46,564 bases of DNA from Chloracidobacterium sp. UBA3360 (GTDB lineage: Bacteria; Acidobacteriota; Blastocatellia; Pyrinomonadales; Pyrinomonadaceae). The translations under genes were made by a program, and so were the position numbers. Below are positions 17,343 to 25,042 of the stretch, piece after piece. The first letter of the stretch is position 1. Every line of letters starts with the position of its first letter. The DNA lies in NCBI GenBank assembly GCA_002360555.1, contig DEQS01000077.1, positions 1-46,564 of the forward strand. The letters run 5' to 3'. Under the pieces are notes generated by a model. It did no database searches. It was given only the letters and a program-made list of their open reading frames with translations, and was not told the origin of the DNA.

Positions 17343-17439
17343 CCACAGATGGACACGGATAAACACAGATACGGATAAGAAGATAAGAGGTTGGCGTCGC
17401 TCTTTGTCTTTATCAGTGTCTATCTGTGTTTATCTGTGG
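17343..17439. repeat. Palindrome between xdhB and xdhC
   Basis: The left arm (17343-17377, CCACAGAT and CACAGATA units) and right arm (17411-17439) are imperfect reverse complements. It takes up most of the 131-base gap inside an otherwise tight operon and could reduce or end read-through into xdhC. Confidence 0.7.
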
Positions 17440-17443
17440 ACAA

Positions 17444-19690
17444 TTATTCGTAAAGGTTCATCAACACTTTTTCCGGTGTGAATGGCAGGTCGAATGCCGG
17501 TGAGCAATCGGTGAATGCTTTGACCGCGTTGCGGATCGCAAAATATGCGCCGATACCGTACATGAGCGGTGGTTCGCCGACGGCTTTGGAGTTGAAGATG
17601 GCGAGGTTGTTGCGGTCGGTTTCGAGAGCGAGAACGGCAATGTCTTTTGGCACGGAGTAGATGTCCGGCACCTTGTAGGTTGAGAGGGCGTTTGATCTCA
17701 ACTTACCTTTTTCGTCATAGACGACCTCTTCCATCGTGACCCAACCGAGGCCTTGGACGATGCCGCCCTCGATCTGGCCGAGGTCGACGGCGGTATTCAT
17801 CGACGTGCCGAAATCGTGACAGCATTTTACATAATCGACCTCGTAACGGCCGCGAAGACAATCGACCGTCACGCCCACGATCGCGGTTCCATAAACGTGA
17901 TATGCGAACGGATGCCCCTTTGCGGTCGTCCAATCAAAGCCAATGCCCGGAGTCGCGTAATGACTGTGTTCGCTTAAGCTTACGCGTTGAAGATGGGCTT
18001 CCATCACTAGGGTTTGCCATTCTAACGACGTCTTTTCGCCGTTGCGATGGACAAATCCATTTTCGAGCGATAGCTCTTCAACGGAAACGGCCTCAACGAG
18101 CGGCAAGGCAATCTCAAAGAGTCTATCGCGGATCGTCTCACATGCAAGCTGCGTCGCTTTGCCGTTGAGATCGGCGGCGGCGGAAGCGGCGGTCGGGCTG
18201 GTGTTTGCGATACGCAGGGTATTGGTCGTGTGGACGCGGACATGGCCGATATCGAGGCCAAACATTTTTGCCGCGACTTGTGCCATTTTGGTATTAACGC
18301 CCTGCCCCATCTCGACGGCTCCGGTCGAGACGGCGACGCTGCCGTCGGTGTAAACATGCACCAGTGAGCGGGCCTGATTCATCGGCGTTTTGGTGAACGA
18401 GATGCCAAAACAGATCGGCATGAGAGCGACACCTTTTTTGAGATATTTTGATTTGGCGTTAAATTCGTCTGCCTCTTGCTGCAATTTAGCGAAATCATAT
18501 TTGTCGTCGGCCTGCGTCCAACTTGTGACGGCTTCGCTGTCGGCGATCTGGCCGTAGGGGAATTCGTCGCCGGTTTGGAGCAGATTCTTTTTCTGAATTT
18601 CGACAGGCGAAACACCGAGTTTCTCAGCGGCATGGGCAATTGCCGATTCGATCACGAACATTCCCTGCGGCCCGCCAAACCCTCGAAACGCTGTGTTTGG
18701 CGGCAGATTTGTTCGGCAGCAATAGGCGGTCGCGGTGACGTTGGGGATGAAATAGCTGTTTGTGCAGTGAAAAAGTGTGCGCTCGAGCACGGGCGGCGAG
18801 AGATCGCATGAGGCTCCGGCGTTTTGGAAAAAACTGGCTTCGTAGGCGATGATCTTGAGATCTTTATCAAGCCCGATCTTGTAATCCGACGAATACGGGT
18901 GGCGTTTTCCGGTCGCACGCATGTCTTCCATGCGGTGGAGAGCATATTTTACAGGTCGTTTGGTGAGTTGCGTTGCGACCGCGACAATTCCGGCCCAGGC
19001 GTTTGCCTGATCTTCTTTACCGCCAAAACCGCCGCCGAGCCGCTGCACATCTACCTCGACCTGATGCATAGCGAGGCCCGTTACGCGGCAAACCGCTCGC
19101 TGGACAGCCGTCGGCCCCTGCGTCGAAGAATACACACGCATACCGCCGTTTTCCATCGGCACGGCGTACGCTCCCTGCGTCTCGATGTAGAGATGCTCTT
19201 GTCCGTTCTGCTCGGTCTTGCCTTCGAAAATATGTACGCAATTGGCAAAGGCAGCCGCGGTGTCGCCCATCACAAATTTCTTTGGCGGAACGATCAGATC
19301 GCCATTTGCGGCGGCGACACGCGGGTCGGTGACGACCTCAAGTTCGTCGATCTCGGCGGTGATGAGCTTTGCGGCTTTGTGGGCGAGAGCTTCGCTGGTG
19401 GCGAGGACGATCGCGATAGGCATTCCCTGAAAATGGACCTCATCGTCTGCAAGCAAAGGCTCGTCCGGCACAATGCCGCCGATCTGATTTTCGCCAACGA
19501 TGTCCTTGGCAGTGATAACCCGAAAAACGCCCTCCGACTTTTCCGCCGCGCTCTTATCTATACTTTTTAGCTTTCCGTGAGCCACCGGCGAATCAAAAAC
19601 ACACGCATACAGCGTCCCCTGAACGACAGGAATGTCGTCCAAATAAACGGACTCGCCGCGAACGTGTGATTTGGAGTCGATGTTTTTCAT
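17444..19690 (-). CDS. xdhB: Xanthine dehydrogenase, molybdopterin-binding subunit
   Basis: At 748 residues this is the large catalytic subunit that hydroxylates hypoxanthine and xanthine to urate at the Mo centre. Visible landmarks are the cofactor loop LGGGFGGKEDQA, the substrate-site arginine in NTAFRGFGGPQGM, the cofactor contact EMGQGVNTKM, and the catalytic glutamate in KAVGEPPLMYG. The Arg in TAFRGFGG is the one that orients purines in known enzymes, which supports xanthine over CO or nicotinate as substrate. The ATG directly follows the stop of the small membrane-protein gene, which in turn overlaps xdhA, so all three are co-translated. Confidence 0.95.
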   Translation of the reverse strand: MKNIDSKSHVRGESVYLDDIPVVQGTLYACVFDSPVAHGKLKSIDKSAAEKSEGVFRVITAKDIVGENQIGGIVPDEPLLADDEVHFQGMPIAIVLATSEALAHKAAKLITAEIDELEVVTDPRVAAANGDLIVPPKKFVMGDTAAAFANCVHIFEGKTEQNGQEHLYIETQGAYAVPMENGGMRVYSSTQGPTAVQRAVCRVTGLAMHQVEVDVQRLGGGFGGKEDQANAWAGIVAVATQLTKRPVKYALHRMEDMRATGKRHPYSSDYKIGLDKDLKIIAYEASFFQNAGASCDLSPPVLERTLFHCTNSYFIPNVTATAYCCRTNLPPNTAFRGFGGPQGMFVIESAIAHAAEKLGVSPVEIQKKNLLQTGDEFPYGQIADSEAVTSWTQADDKYDFAKLQQEADEFNAKSKYLKKGVALMPICFGISFTKTPMNQARSLVHVYTDGSVAVSTGAVEMGQGVNTKMAQVAAKMFGLDIGHVRVHTTNTLRIANTSPTAASAAADLNGKATQLACETIRDRLFEIALPLVEAVSVEELSLENGFVHRNGEKTSLEWQTLVMEAHLQRVSLSEHSHYATPGIGFDWTTAKGHPFAYHVYGTAIVGVTVDCLRGRYEVDYVKCCHDFGTSMNTAVDLGQIEGGIVQGLGWVTMEEVVYDEKGKLRSNALSTYKVPDIYSVPKDIAVLALETDRNNLAIFNSKAVGEPPLMYGIGAYFAIRNAVKAFTDCSPAFDLPFTPEKVLMNLYE

Positions 19691-20173
19691 TTATTTGAGA
19701 TTACGATTTCGCCAAAATATCTCTTCGCAAGTAAAGGGCTCATCACTGCGAATACGGATCTTCGCGAGCTTGATATCGTGACCCAATCCCGGTTCTGGCC
19801 TAAAGACAACTAAATCTCGGCGGGACATCGTGAAACCCGAATGCTTAAAAATCACCAAATTCCCCGAATCATCAACCCCTTCGATCTGAGGCGTCGCAAT
19901 TCGTCCATCTGGTAGGCGAAACTGACCCCAGGGGAGTCGTTCGCGTGGATTGTGATCATAACTAGGAATTGCGATTGCTAACTCAGCAACCATCCTAAAT
20001 TCTCCTAATAGCGGATAAGCGTCGATTTCGATCCATTCGTTTGAAATAGGAAAGTTCGTTACGAGCGTTTGATCGATAGTCCTATTGGTGAAGAAGATGT
20101 AGGCGATTAACGCGGAAAAAACGAAGGTGATAACCCCAATAGAGATTCCGATAGCAACAACATATCTCTTCAT
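19691..20173 (-). CDS. Unknown single-span membrane protein within the xanthine dehydrogenase operon
   Basis: The 160-residue product has one N-terminal membrane helix (about residues 5-29, AIGISIGVITFVFSALIAYIFF) and a soluble domain presumably outside the cytoplasm. That domain has aromatic and Pro-rich strands (PLLGEFRMVAELAIAIPSY, WGQFRLPDGRIATPQIEGV) and a single late cysteine. I recognise no family. Its ATG overlaps the xdhA stop by four bases and its stop abuts the xdhB ATG, so it is translated with the two enzyme subunits. This fixed position suggests a link to the enzyme, for example membrane placement, or a chance insertion that kept polarity. Confidence 0.75.
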   Translation of the reverse strand: MKRYVVAIGISIGVITFVFSALIAYIFFTNRTIDQTLVTNFPISNEWIEIDAYPLLGEFRMVAELAIAIPSYDHNPRERLPWGQFRLPDGRIATPQIEGVDDSGNLVIFKHSGFTMSRRDLVVFRPEPGLGHDIKLAKIRIRSDEPFTCEEIFWRNRNLK

Positions 20174-21609
20174 GCACCAAAAACCTCGTAGAAATGAGCC
20201 CTGAAAAGCTGTCTTAGCAATAGCCGTTTATAACTTTCCGTTCCGCGAACGTCAGAGATCGGCGAGATCTCGGATTGCATTATTTCGTTGGCGGCGGCGA
20301 TGGTTGCTTCGGTTACGATCTTGCCTGTTAAGAATGCGGAAGTCTCCTTTAGGTAAAAGGGAATTGGTGCAACCCCGCCCGCCGATACGTGAGCGTCGGT
20401 GATCGTGAACGCATCGGCTGACGCCGACGCTACTGACAATGAGATCGCGGTGTTGACGGTTGCGATGTCGAGATATGTGCGTTTGCAGACCTTTTCGAAA
20501 TTGAAACGGAAATCGCCGCCGGGTTTTTTGAAACGGATCGCGGTAATCATTTCGTCGGGCTGTTTAGCTAGTTGTTTATAGCCTAGATAAAGATCGCGAA
20601 GCTTGATATCACGCTCGGCAGACGCATCGGCTGACGCCGACGCTACTGACAATACTATCGACGCGTCGAGGGCGAGGAACCAGACGGTCATGTCGCCGAT
20701 AGGCGAGGCGTTGACGAAATTGCCGGCGAGCGTCGCCATGTTGCGGATCGGCGTTGATGAGACCAGTTTTAGATGTTTGTACAGGTGCGGGAAGACCGAC
20801 TGCATCACCGGCGAGACGAGCAGGTCGGTGACGGTCGCCGATCCGCCGATCTCGATGTGTTCGCCAACGTCGCGGATGCCGCGAAGCTGCTCGTCGTAAA
20901 GCAAGGGCGTCGTGTCGGACTCGGCCATGTGTTCGGGGTGCTGGACGTAGAGATCCGTGCCGCCGGAGACGAACTGGAGTTGTCGGTTGTCAGTTGTCGG
21001 TTGTCGGTTGCTCTTTTCGCTAACCTTTGCAAGTCGCTCCTTGATTCCGGAAAAATAACTCGGCACTACTTTTGATTTGATCGCAAGATCGAGTTTGTCT
21101 GCAACATCAGTCAGGCTGCTGACAACTGACAACTGACCACTGACAACTGACCCAGCCCGCTCTATTGATTTGTAACCCGTGCAGCGGCAGATGTTGCCGT
21201 CGATTGCGGAGACTGCCATTTCCCGGGTCTTAGCGGTATCGTCAACGCAGAAATTCGTTAGCGACATGACAAATCCCACGGTGCAAAATCCGCATTGGGT
21301 GCCGCTTTCATCGACCATCGCTTGTTGGACGGGTGTCATGCTGCCGTCGGGTGGGTTGATGCCTTCGACGGTGACGATGTGCTTTCCGGCGGCGTTGGCG
21401 AGCGGCATCAGGCACGAGGTCATGGTGCGGTATTTGACTTGATCGCCTACGAGTTCGCCGACCATAACGGTACACGCACCGCAATCGCCCTCGCGGCAGC
21501 CGATCTTTGTACCCTTTAGGTCTTTGTGATAACGCACAAAATCGAGCACAGTTGTGCCGGGCGGTTGGCCTGTACAGATATCCTGATCGTTAAGAATGAA
21601 ATCGATCAT
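20170..21609 (-). CDS. xdhA: Xanthine dehydrogenase, fused [2Fe-2S] and FAD subunit
   Basis: The 479-residue protein carries the electron-transfer half of xanthine dehydrogenase. Cluster I ligands are C38, C43, C46 and C66 (GCREGDCGAC; TSC), cluster II ligands C106, C109, C141 and C143 (TQCGFC; ICRC). The FAD domain starts near FVSGGTDLY (213) and has ATLAGNFVNASPIGD. The linker between them is lengthened by repeat-coded peptides (SVVSGQLSVVSS, about 154-165, and NRQPTTDNRQLQ, about 201-212). Two more repeat-coded decapeptides, LSVASASADA, lie in the FAD part. The reading frame is intact throughout. It is followed by the membrane-protein gene (four-base overlap) and xdhB. Confidence 0.94.
   Translation of the reverse strand: MIDFILNDQDICTGQPPGTTVLDFVRYHKDLKGTKIGCREGDCGACTVMVGELVGDQVKYRTMTSCLMPLANAAGKHIVTVEGINPPDGSMTPVQQAMVDESGTQCGFCTVGFVMSLTNFCVDDTAKTREMAVSAIDGNICRCTGYKSIERAGSVVSGQLSVVSSLTDVADKLDLAIKSKVVPSYFSGIKERLAKVSEKSNRQPTTDNRQLQFVSGGTDLYVQHPEHMAESDTTPLLYDEQLRGIRDVGEHIEIGGSATVTDLLVSPVMQSVFPHLYKHLKLVSSTPIRNMATLAGNFVNASPIGDMTVWFLALDASIVLSVASASADASAERDIKLRDLYLGYKQLAKQPDEMITAIRFKKPGGDFRFNFEKVCKRTYLDIATVNTAISLSVASASADAFTITDAHVSAGGVAPIPFYLKETSAFLTGKIVTEATIAAANEIMQSEISPISDVRGTESYKRLLLRQLFRAHFYEVFGA
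20411..20440. repeat. 30-base direct repeat, copy A, inside xdhA
   Basis: This 30-base stretch is identical to 20624-20653 and reads LSVASASADA on the minus strand. Its core GCATCGGC-TGAC-GCCGACGC can fold into an eight-base stem with one mismatch. The copy falls at a strand turn of the C-terminal FAD subdomain. Confidence 0.9.
20624..20653. repeat. 30-base direct repeat, copy B, inside xdhA
   Basis: Exact copy of 20411-20440 in the same strand sense and same reading frame, again read LSVASASADA. It follows the FAD-domain strand DASIV, another hairpin position. Confidence 0.9.
20979..21147. repeat. Facing 7-base tandem arrays inside xdhA
   Basis: Four units of GTTGTCG/GTTGTCA run from 20979 to 21006, and four units of TGACAAC/TGACCAC from 21120 to 21147; the units are reverse complements, so the arrays face each other across 113 bases. 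Both arrays are coding on the minus strand and lie in the linker between the Fe-S and FAD domains. Confidence 0.85.
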
Positions 21610-21627
21610 CGAAAATAGAAAACTGAA

Positions 21628-22104
21628 TTAATATTCGATCTTGTCGGGTTTTGCGGCCCATGCGTCAAAAAGAGCAACGCCTTCGTCGCGGAGTAGGCTT
21701 ATCATTACACGCTGGCGGTCGGCGTTTGGCAAAGCAAGCTCGTTATAAATAAGATCGTCATCAAAGCCGACGGCGGCGGCGTCTTCGCGGGTGCAGGCAA
21801 AGAAAACCTTTGCCGGACGTGCCCAATAGATCGCACCAAGGCACATCGGACACGGCTCGCACGACGTATAAACCGAGCAGCCGTCGAGCTGAAATGTATT
21901 CAGGGTTTTGCACGCTTCGCGAATGGCGACGACCTCAGCGTGAGCGGTCGGATCGTTGGTCGATGTGACGCGATTGCTGCCCTCGCCGATGATCTGGCCA
22001 TCTTTTGCGATCACGCACCCAAACGGCCCGCCGACGCCTGAGTCCATTCCGGCTCGTGCAAGCTCAATTGCCCGCCTCATAAATTGTGTGTCCTGGTCGG
22101 TCAT
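21628..22104 (-). CDS. guaD: Guanine deaminase
   Basis: The 158-residue zinc enzyme deaminates guanine to xanthine, the substrate of the adjacent xanthine dehydrogenase. Zinc and catalytic residues are in THAEVVAIREAC (H55, E57) and SCEPCPMCLGAIYWA (C85, C88). The C-terminal part (GFDDDLIYNELALP, then LFDAWAAKPDKIEY) follows the small Bacillus-type guanine deaminase rather than the tRNA adenosine deaminase TadA. It is 18 bases upstream of xdhA and overlaps the glutaminyl cyclase gene by four bases, so guanine to xanthine to urate is encoded in one run. Confidence 0.9.
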   Translation of the reverse strand: MTDQDTQFMRRAIELARAGMDSGVGGPFGCVIAKDGQIIGEGSNRVTSTNDPTAHAEVVAIREACKTLNTFQLDGCSVYTSCEPCPMCLGAIYWARPAKVFFACTREDAAAVGFDDDLIYNELALPNADRQRVMISLLRDEGVALFDAWAAKPDKIEY

Positions 22105-22967
22105 TTCGGCGGCGTTAGTTTGATCTCGTAAAGCTTTTTCCAGTTTTTGCCCGTCACATATATGCGGTCATTTTCTGCGTCATACGCGATGCCGTTCAGC
22201 GTATTTTCTCCCTTTGGGTCATACGGGTCATTGGACTTCGGCTGGTCGTCCGGCGAAATGCCGGCGAGGTCGATCCACCCGACGAGTTTGCCGGTCGCGG
22301 CGTCGATACGGGCGATATGGTTTGGCTTACCCAGAATATCAGCCTGCTCCGAATGCCAGATGTTTGCCCAGATCTCGCCTTTGACGAACTCCAGTTCGTT
22401 TATATTCATTAGCGGCCGCCCGTCTTCACGCATGACCGGGATGGTTTTGACCTGTTTGAAAGTCTCGGGATCGAGCACTTTTAGCACATGCGTGCCCTGC
22501 GACATTATCAGATTGGTGCCGTCGGTCGTGATACCCCAGCCTTCGCCGACATATGAAAATTCGCGAAGCAGCTTGAGATCCGTTGGGTCAAAGACACGAC
22601 CAACCTGGCCCCGCCACGTGATCATATAGATCTTGTCGTTGAGAACGGTACTGCCTTCGCCAAAATCTTCGCTGGGTAGGTCCCATTTTTGAAGCACTTT
22701 TCCGGTCGCCATATCGACGCGGCGGATGGTTGATTCGCCCATTTCGCCGGTGCTTTCGTACATTACGCCTTTATATAGAAAAAGGCCCTGCGTGAAAGCT
22801 TTAGGGTCATGCGGATACGATTTGACGACCTCGTAGCCATACACCGGCAGAGCGGCCTGTTTTGAGGCGTTAGCGTTACCTGCGTTGACGTTTGGCTTAG
22901 CGTTGTTGGCACCGCTGCCACAGGCGAGCGAAACCGATATGAAGAGAAAAAACAGCATTGATCGCAT
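22101..22967 (-). CDS. Glutaminyl-peptide cyclotransferase (plant-type glutamine cyclotransferase)
   Basis: The enzyme turns N-terminal glutamine of exported peptides into pyroglutamate. The 288-residue product has a short signal ending SVSLACGSG, suggesting a lipoprotein with Cys16, then an Asn-rich tether. The beta-propeller domain shows the family segments HDPKAFTQGLFLYKGVMYES, MNINELEFVKGEIWANIW and ENTLNGIAYD. These are metal-independent propeller enzymes unlike the mammalian type. Why it shares an operon with guaD (four-base overlap) is not clear from sequence. Confidence 0.9.
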   Translation of the reverse strand: MRSMLFFLFISVSLACGSGANNAKPNVNAGNANASKQAALPVYGYEVVKSYPHDPKAFTQGLFLYKGVMYESTGEMGESTIRRVDMATGKVLQKWDLPSEDFGEGSTVLNDKIYMITWRGQVGRVFDPTDLKLLREFSYVGEGWGITTDGTNLIMSQGTHVLKVLDPETFKQVKTIPVMREDGRPLMNINELEFVKGEIWANIWHSEQADILGKPNHIARIDAATGKLVGWIDLAGISPDDQPKSNDPYDPKGENTLNGIAYDAENDRIYVTGKNWKKLYEIKLTPPK

Positions 22968-22979
22968 ATTCTTTAAGGG

Positions 22980-24302
22980 CTATTTCTTTAACGCGTTTTC
23001 GATAGCGTTCTTAAATCCTGCCGGTGACAAACGGCGTACGAACTGGCCGTTGACAAAGATCGCGGGCGTTCCGTTTATGCCGTATGTTTTGCCCTCGGCC
23101 ATATCTTTACGCACCTCAGCGGCATTTTTTTCGGAATTTAAGTCTAACGCAAACTGCGCGGCATTCAAACCGAGATCAGCGGCGTATTTTTTGAGCGAAG
23201 CGTCATCCAGAGCGTCCTGGTTTTTATAAAGTATCTCAGTGTATTCAAAAAATTTACCCTGTGCGTTCGCCGCATTTGCAGCCAATGCGGCACGGAATGC
23301 ATTTTCGTGCAGCGTTTCAAGCGGATAATCGCGGACGACAAAGCGGATCTTGTCGGCGAAGGGAACCATCGCCTCTTTCAAAACAGGGTGTGTTTTAGAG
23401 CACGCCGAGCATTGAAAATCGCTAAACATCACGATCGTCACTGGCGCATTTGCCGGGCCGCGAGCTGGATCGTCATCGACGGAGATCGACTGGATTGGTG
23501 CGGCAGGCTCGGTTACGAGGATCTTGGCGTTGTATTTAGTAAAAAGTTTTGTACGAAATGCGGCTTCATATCCCTCGCGTTCGGCGTCGGTGAAATCTTT
23601 CATCTTGCCGGTTACCTCGCGTGCGATCAGGTCGCCGGCGTCCATTTTTAAGGCTTTGGCCTCGTCAATCACTAGTGCGTCATAGACGGCGGTCTCAGTT
23701 TCCGCTTTGAGGCCCTCGTAGAACTCAGCGTCAAAACTGTAGAGCGTGAGCCGGTTGGTATCATCAAATTCTTTCACCGTAAGCTGGCCGCCGGTCATTG
23801 AATAGAGCAGGTCGGCAGGTTTTAGGCCGGGTGCATTTACATCTTTGCCATAGACGACCTTGTATTTGACCGCAAGCGTATCGACGAATTTTGCAAGCGC
23901 CTTTTCCTCCGGTTCCTGACGCATTACCTCGATGATCTGCGCGCGAACCTGCTCGAGCGTTTTGCCGCCAAGCTGAGCTTGATTAATGTCATAAACGGTC
24001 TTGATCTCAGCCGGGGTCGGGTCTTTGACCTTTTTAGCCTCGGCTCTGACAACGGCGAGAGCGGTGACATTTCGATTTTTAGCCTCGACTTCGATCAGGG
24101 TTTCGCCAAGCATCTGCGACAAGAGCTGTTTGCGGACATTCGCGACTTTGGCGGGAAATGTCGAGTGGGCTTCACGGGCTTCGGGCGACAGGTCCTTGAT
24201 GGTCCAGCTGCGGCCGTTTGCCGTGGCCAAAACATCATCCGGTTTTTGGCCGAACGCCGAGAGTGATAACAAAAGACAAAAAATTACGGTAAAAAGCTTC
24301 AT
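22980..24302 (-). CDS. Exported DsbA-like thioredoxin protein with SurA-like N-terminal region
   Basis: The 440-residue protein has a signal peptide (MKLFTVIFCLLLSLSAFG), an N-terminal helical half of about 250 residues with a SurA/PPIC-chaperone look (LATANGRSWTIKDL, QLLSQMLGETLIEVEAKNR), and a C-terminal DsbA-type domain. The redox site is FSDFQCSACSK (C298, C301) with the cis-proline loop NGTPAIFVNG. It is probably a periplasmic disulfide oxidoreductase or isomerase whose first half binds unfolded clients. This two-part build is found in other Acidobacteriota-like genomes, as far as I recall. It lies 12 bases upstream of the glutaminyl cyclase gene, so both may be needed for exported proteins. 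Confidence 0.85.
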   Translation of the reverse strand: MKLFTVIFCLLLSLSAFGQKPDDVLATANGRSWTIKDLSPEAREAHSTFPAKVANVRKQLLSQMLGETLIEVEAKNRNVTALAVVRAEAKKVKDPTPAEIKTVYDINQAQLGGKTLEQVRAQIIEVMRQEPEEKALAKFVDTLAVKYKVVYGKDVNAPGLKPADLLYSMTGGQLTVKEFDDTNRLTLYSFDAEFYEGLKAETETAVYDALVIDEAKALKMDAGDLIAREVTGKMKDFTDAEREGYEAAFRTKLFTKYNAKILVTEPAAPIQSISVDDDPARGPANAPVTIVMFSDFQCSACSKTHPVLKEAMVPFADKIRFVVRDYPLETLHENAFRAALAANAANAQGKFFEYTEILYKNQDALDDASLKKYAADLGLNAAQFALDLNSEKNAAEVRKDMAEGKTYGINGTPAIFVNGQFVRRLSPAGFKNAIENALKK

Positions 24303-24402
24303 TTGTTTATGTCGAAAAACGTTACGATTTTATCAAATTTTCCATAAGTCTGACGCTGCGGCACACGCAATGGTTGTTTTGATGCTTTGGTAGAATCTGA
24401 AT

Positions 24403-25035
24403 ATGAAGTTAGGTCGCGAATTTTATCTGCGTAATGACACACTGAGCATCGCCCGTGAACTGCTGGGGAAGCTGATCGTCATCCCTGACGATAGCGGTGG
24501 TCGCGTGTCCGCAATGATCGTCGAAACCGAGGCATATCTCGGCGTCACCGACCGTGCCGCGCACAGCTATGGCGGACGCCGGACGCCGCGAAACGAGGTG
24601 ATGTATGGCATGGCGGGGCATGTGTATGTGTTTTTTGTCTATGGGATGTATTACCAGTTCAACGTAGTGTGCGGCCCCGTCGATACGCCGCACGCGATCC
24701 TCATCCGCGGTGTCGAACCGGTCGAAGGCATCGAAACAATGCGTGAGCGACGGGGCTTCTTGTCAGAACCGGGAGCGATAGCGACTGGGTCAAAACGTGA
24801 CAAAAATCTGACATCCGGCCCCGGAAAGCTCTGCATCGCAATGGCTATCGACAAAAGCCTAAACGATGAAGACTTGCTCGGAACACGGGTCTGGCTCGAA
24901 GACTACCGTTCATTTTCTAACGAAGAGATCGTGGTTGGAAAACGCATCGGCATCGACTTTGCGGGTGAAGACGCAGAAAAGCCTTGGCGGTTTTGGGTGA
25001 ATGGGAATGAGTTTGTTAGCAAGAACGGGCGGTAG
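24403..25035 (+). CDS. 3-methyladenine DNA glycosylase (AAG/MPG family)
   Basis: The 210-residue enzyme excises alkylated purines in base-excision repair. The active-site strand IVETEAYLG holds the catalytic Glu43 and stacking Tyr45, and His54 in RAAHSYGG matches the third pocket residue of human AAG by spacing. Another pocket aromatic is in VYGMYYQFN. The size is usual for the bacterial family. It is divergent from the DsbA-like gene with 100 bases between, and convergent with the unknown gene that ends at 25043. No adaptive-response regulator is nearby. Confidence 0.95.
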   Translation: MKLGREFYLRNDTLSIARELLGKLIVIPDDSGGRVSAMIVETEAYLGVTDRAAHSYGGRRTPRNEVMYGMAGHVYVFFVYGMYYQFNVVCGPVDTPHAILIRGVEPVEGIETMRERRGFLSEPGAIATGSKRDKNLTSGPGKLCIAMAIDKSLNDEDLLGTRVWLEDYRSFSNEEIVVGKRIGIDFAGEDAEKPWRFWVNGNEFVSKNGR

Positions 25036-25042
25036 ATCCTAT

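Noticed and set aside
18824..19570. A 248-codon plus-strand open frame opposite xdhB
   Set aside because: It is antisense to a certain enzyme gene with intact motifs and lacks a ribosome site or domain.
20979..21147. CRISPR-like array from the short repeats in xdhA
   Set aside because: Units are only seven bases, have no spacers and lie inside an intact coding frame; no cas genes are present.
22147..22629. A 160-codon plus-strand open frame opposite the glutaminyl cyclase
   Set aside because: Shadow of a certain gene; Ser- and Pro-rich without a domain.
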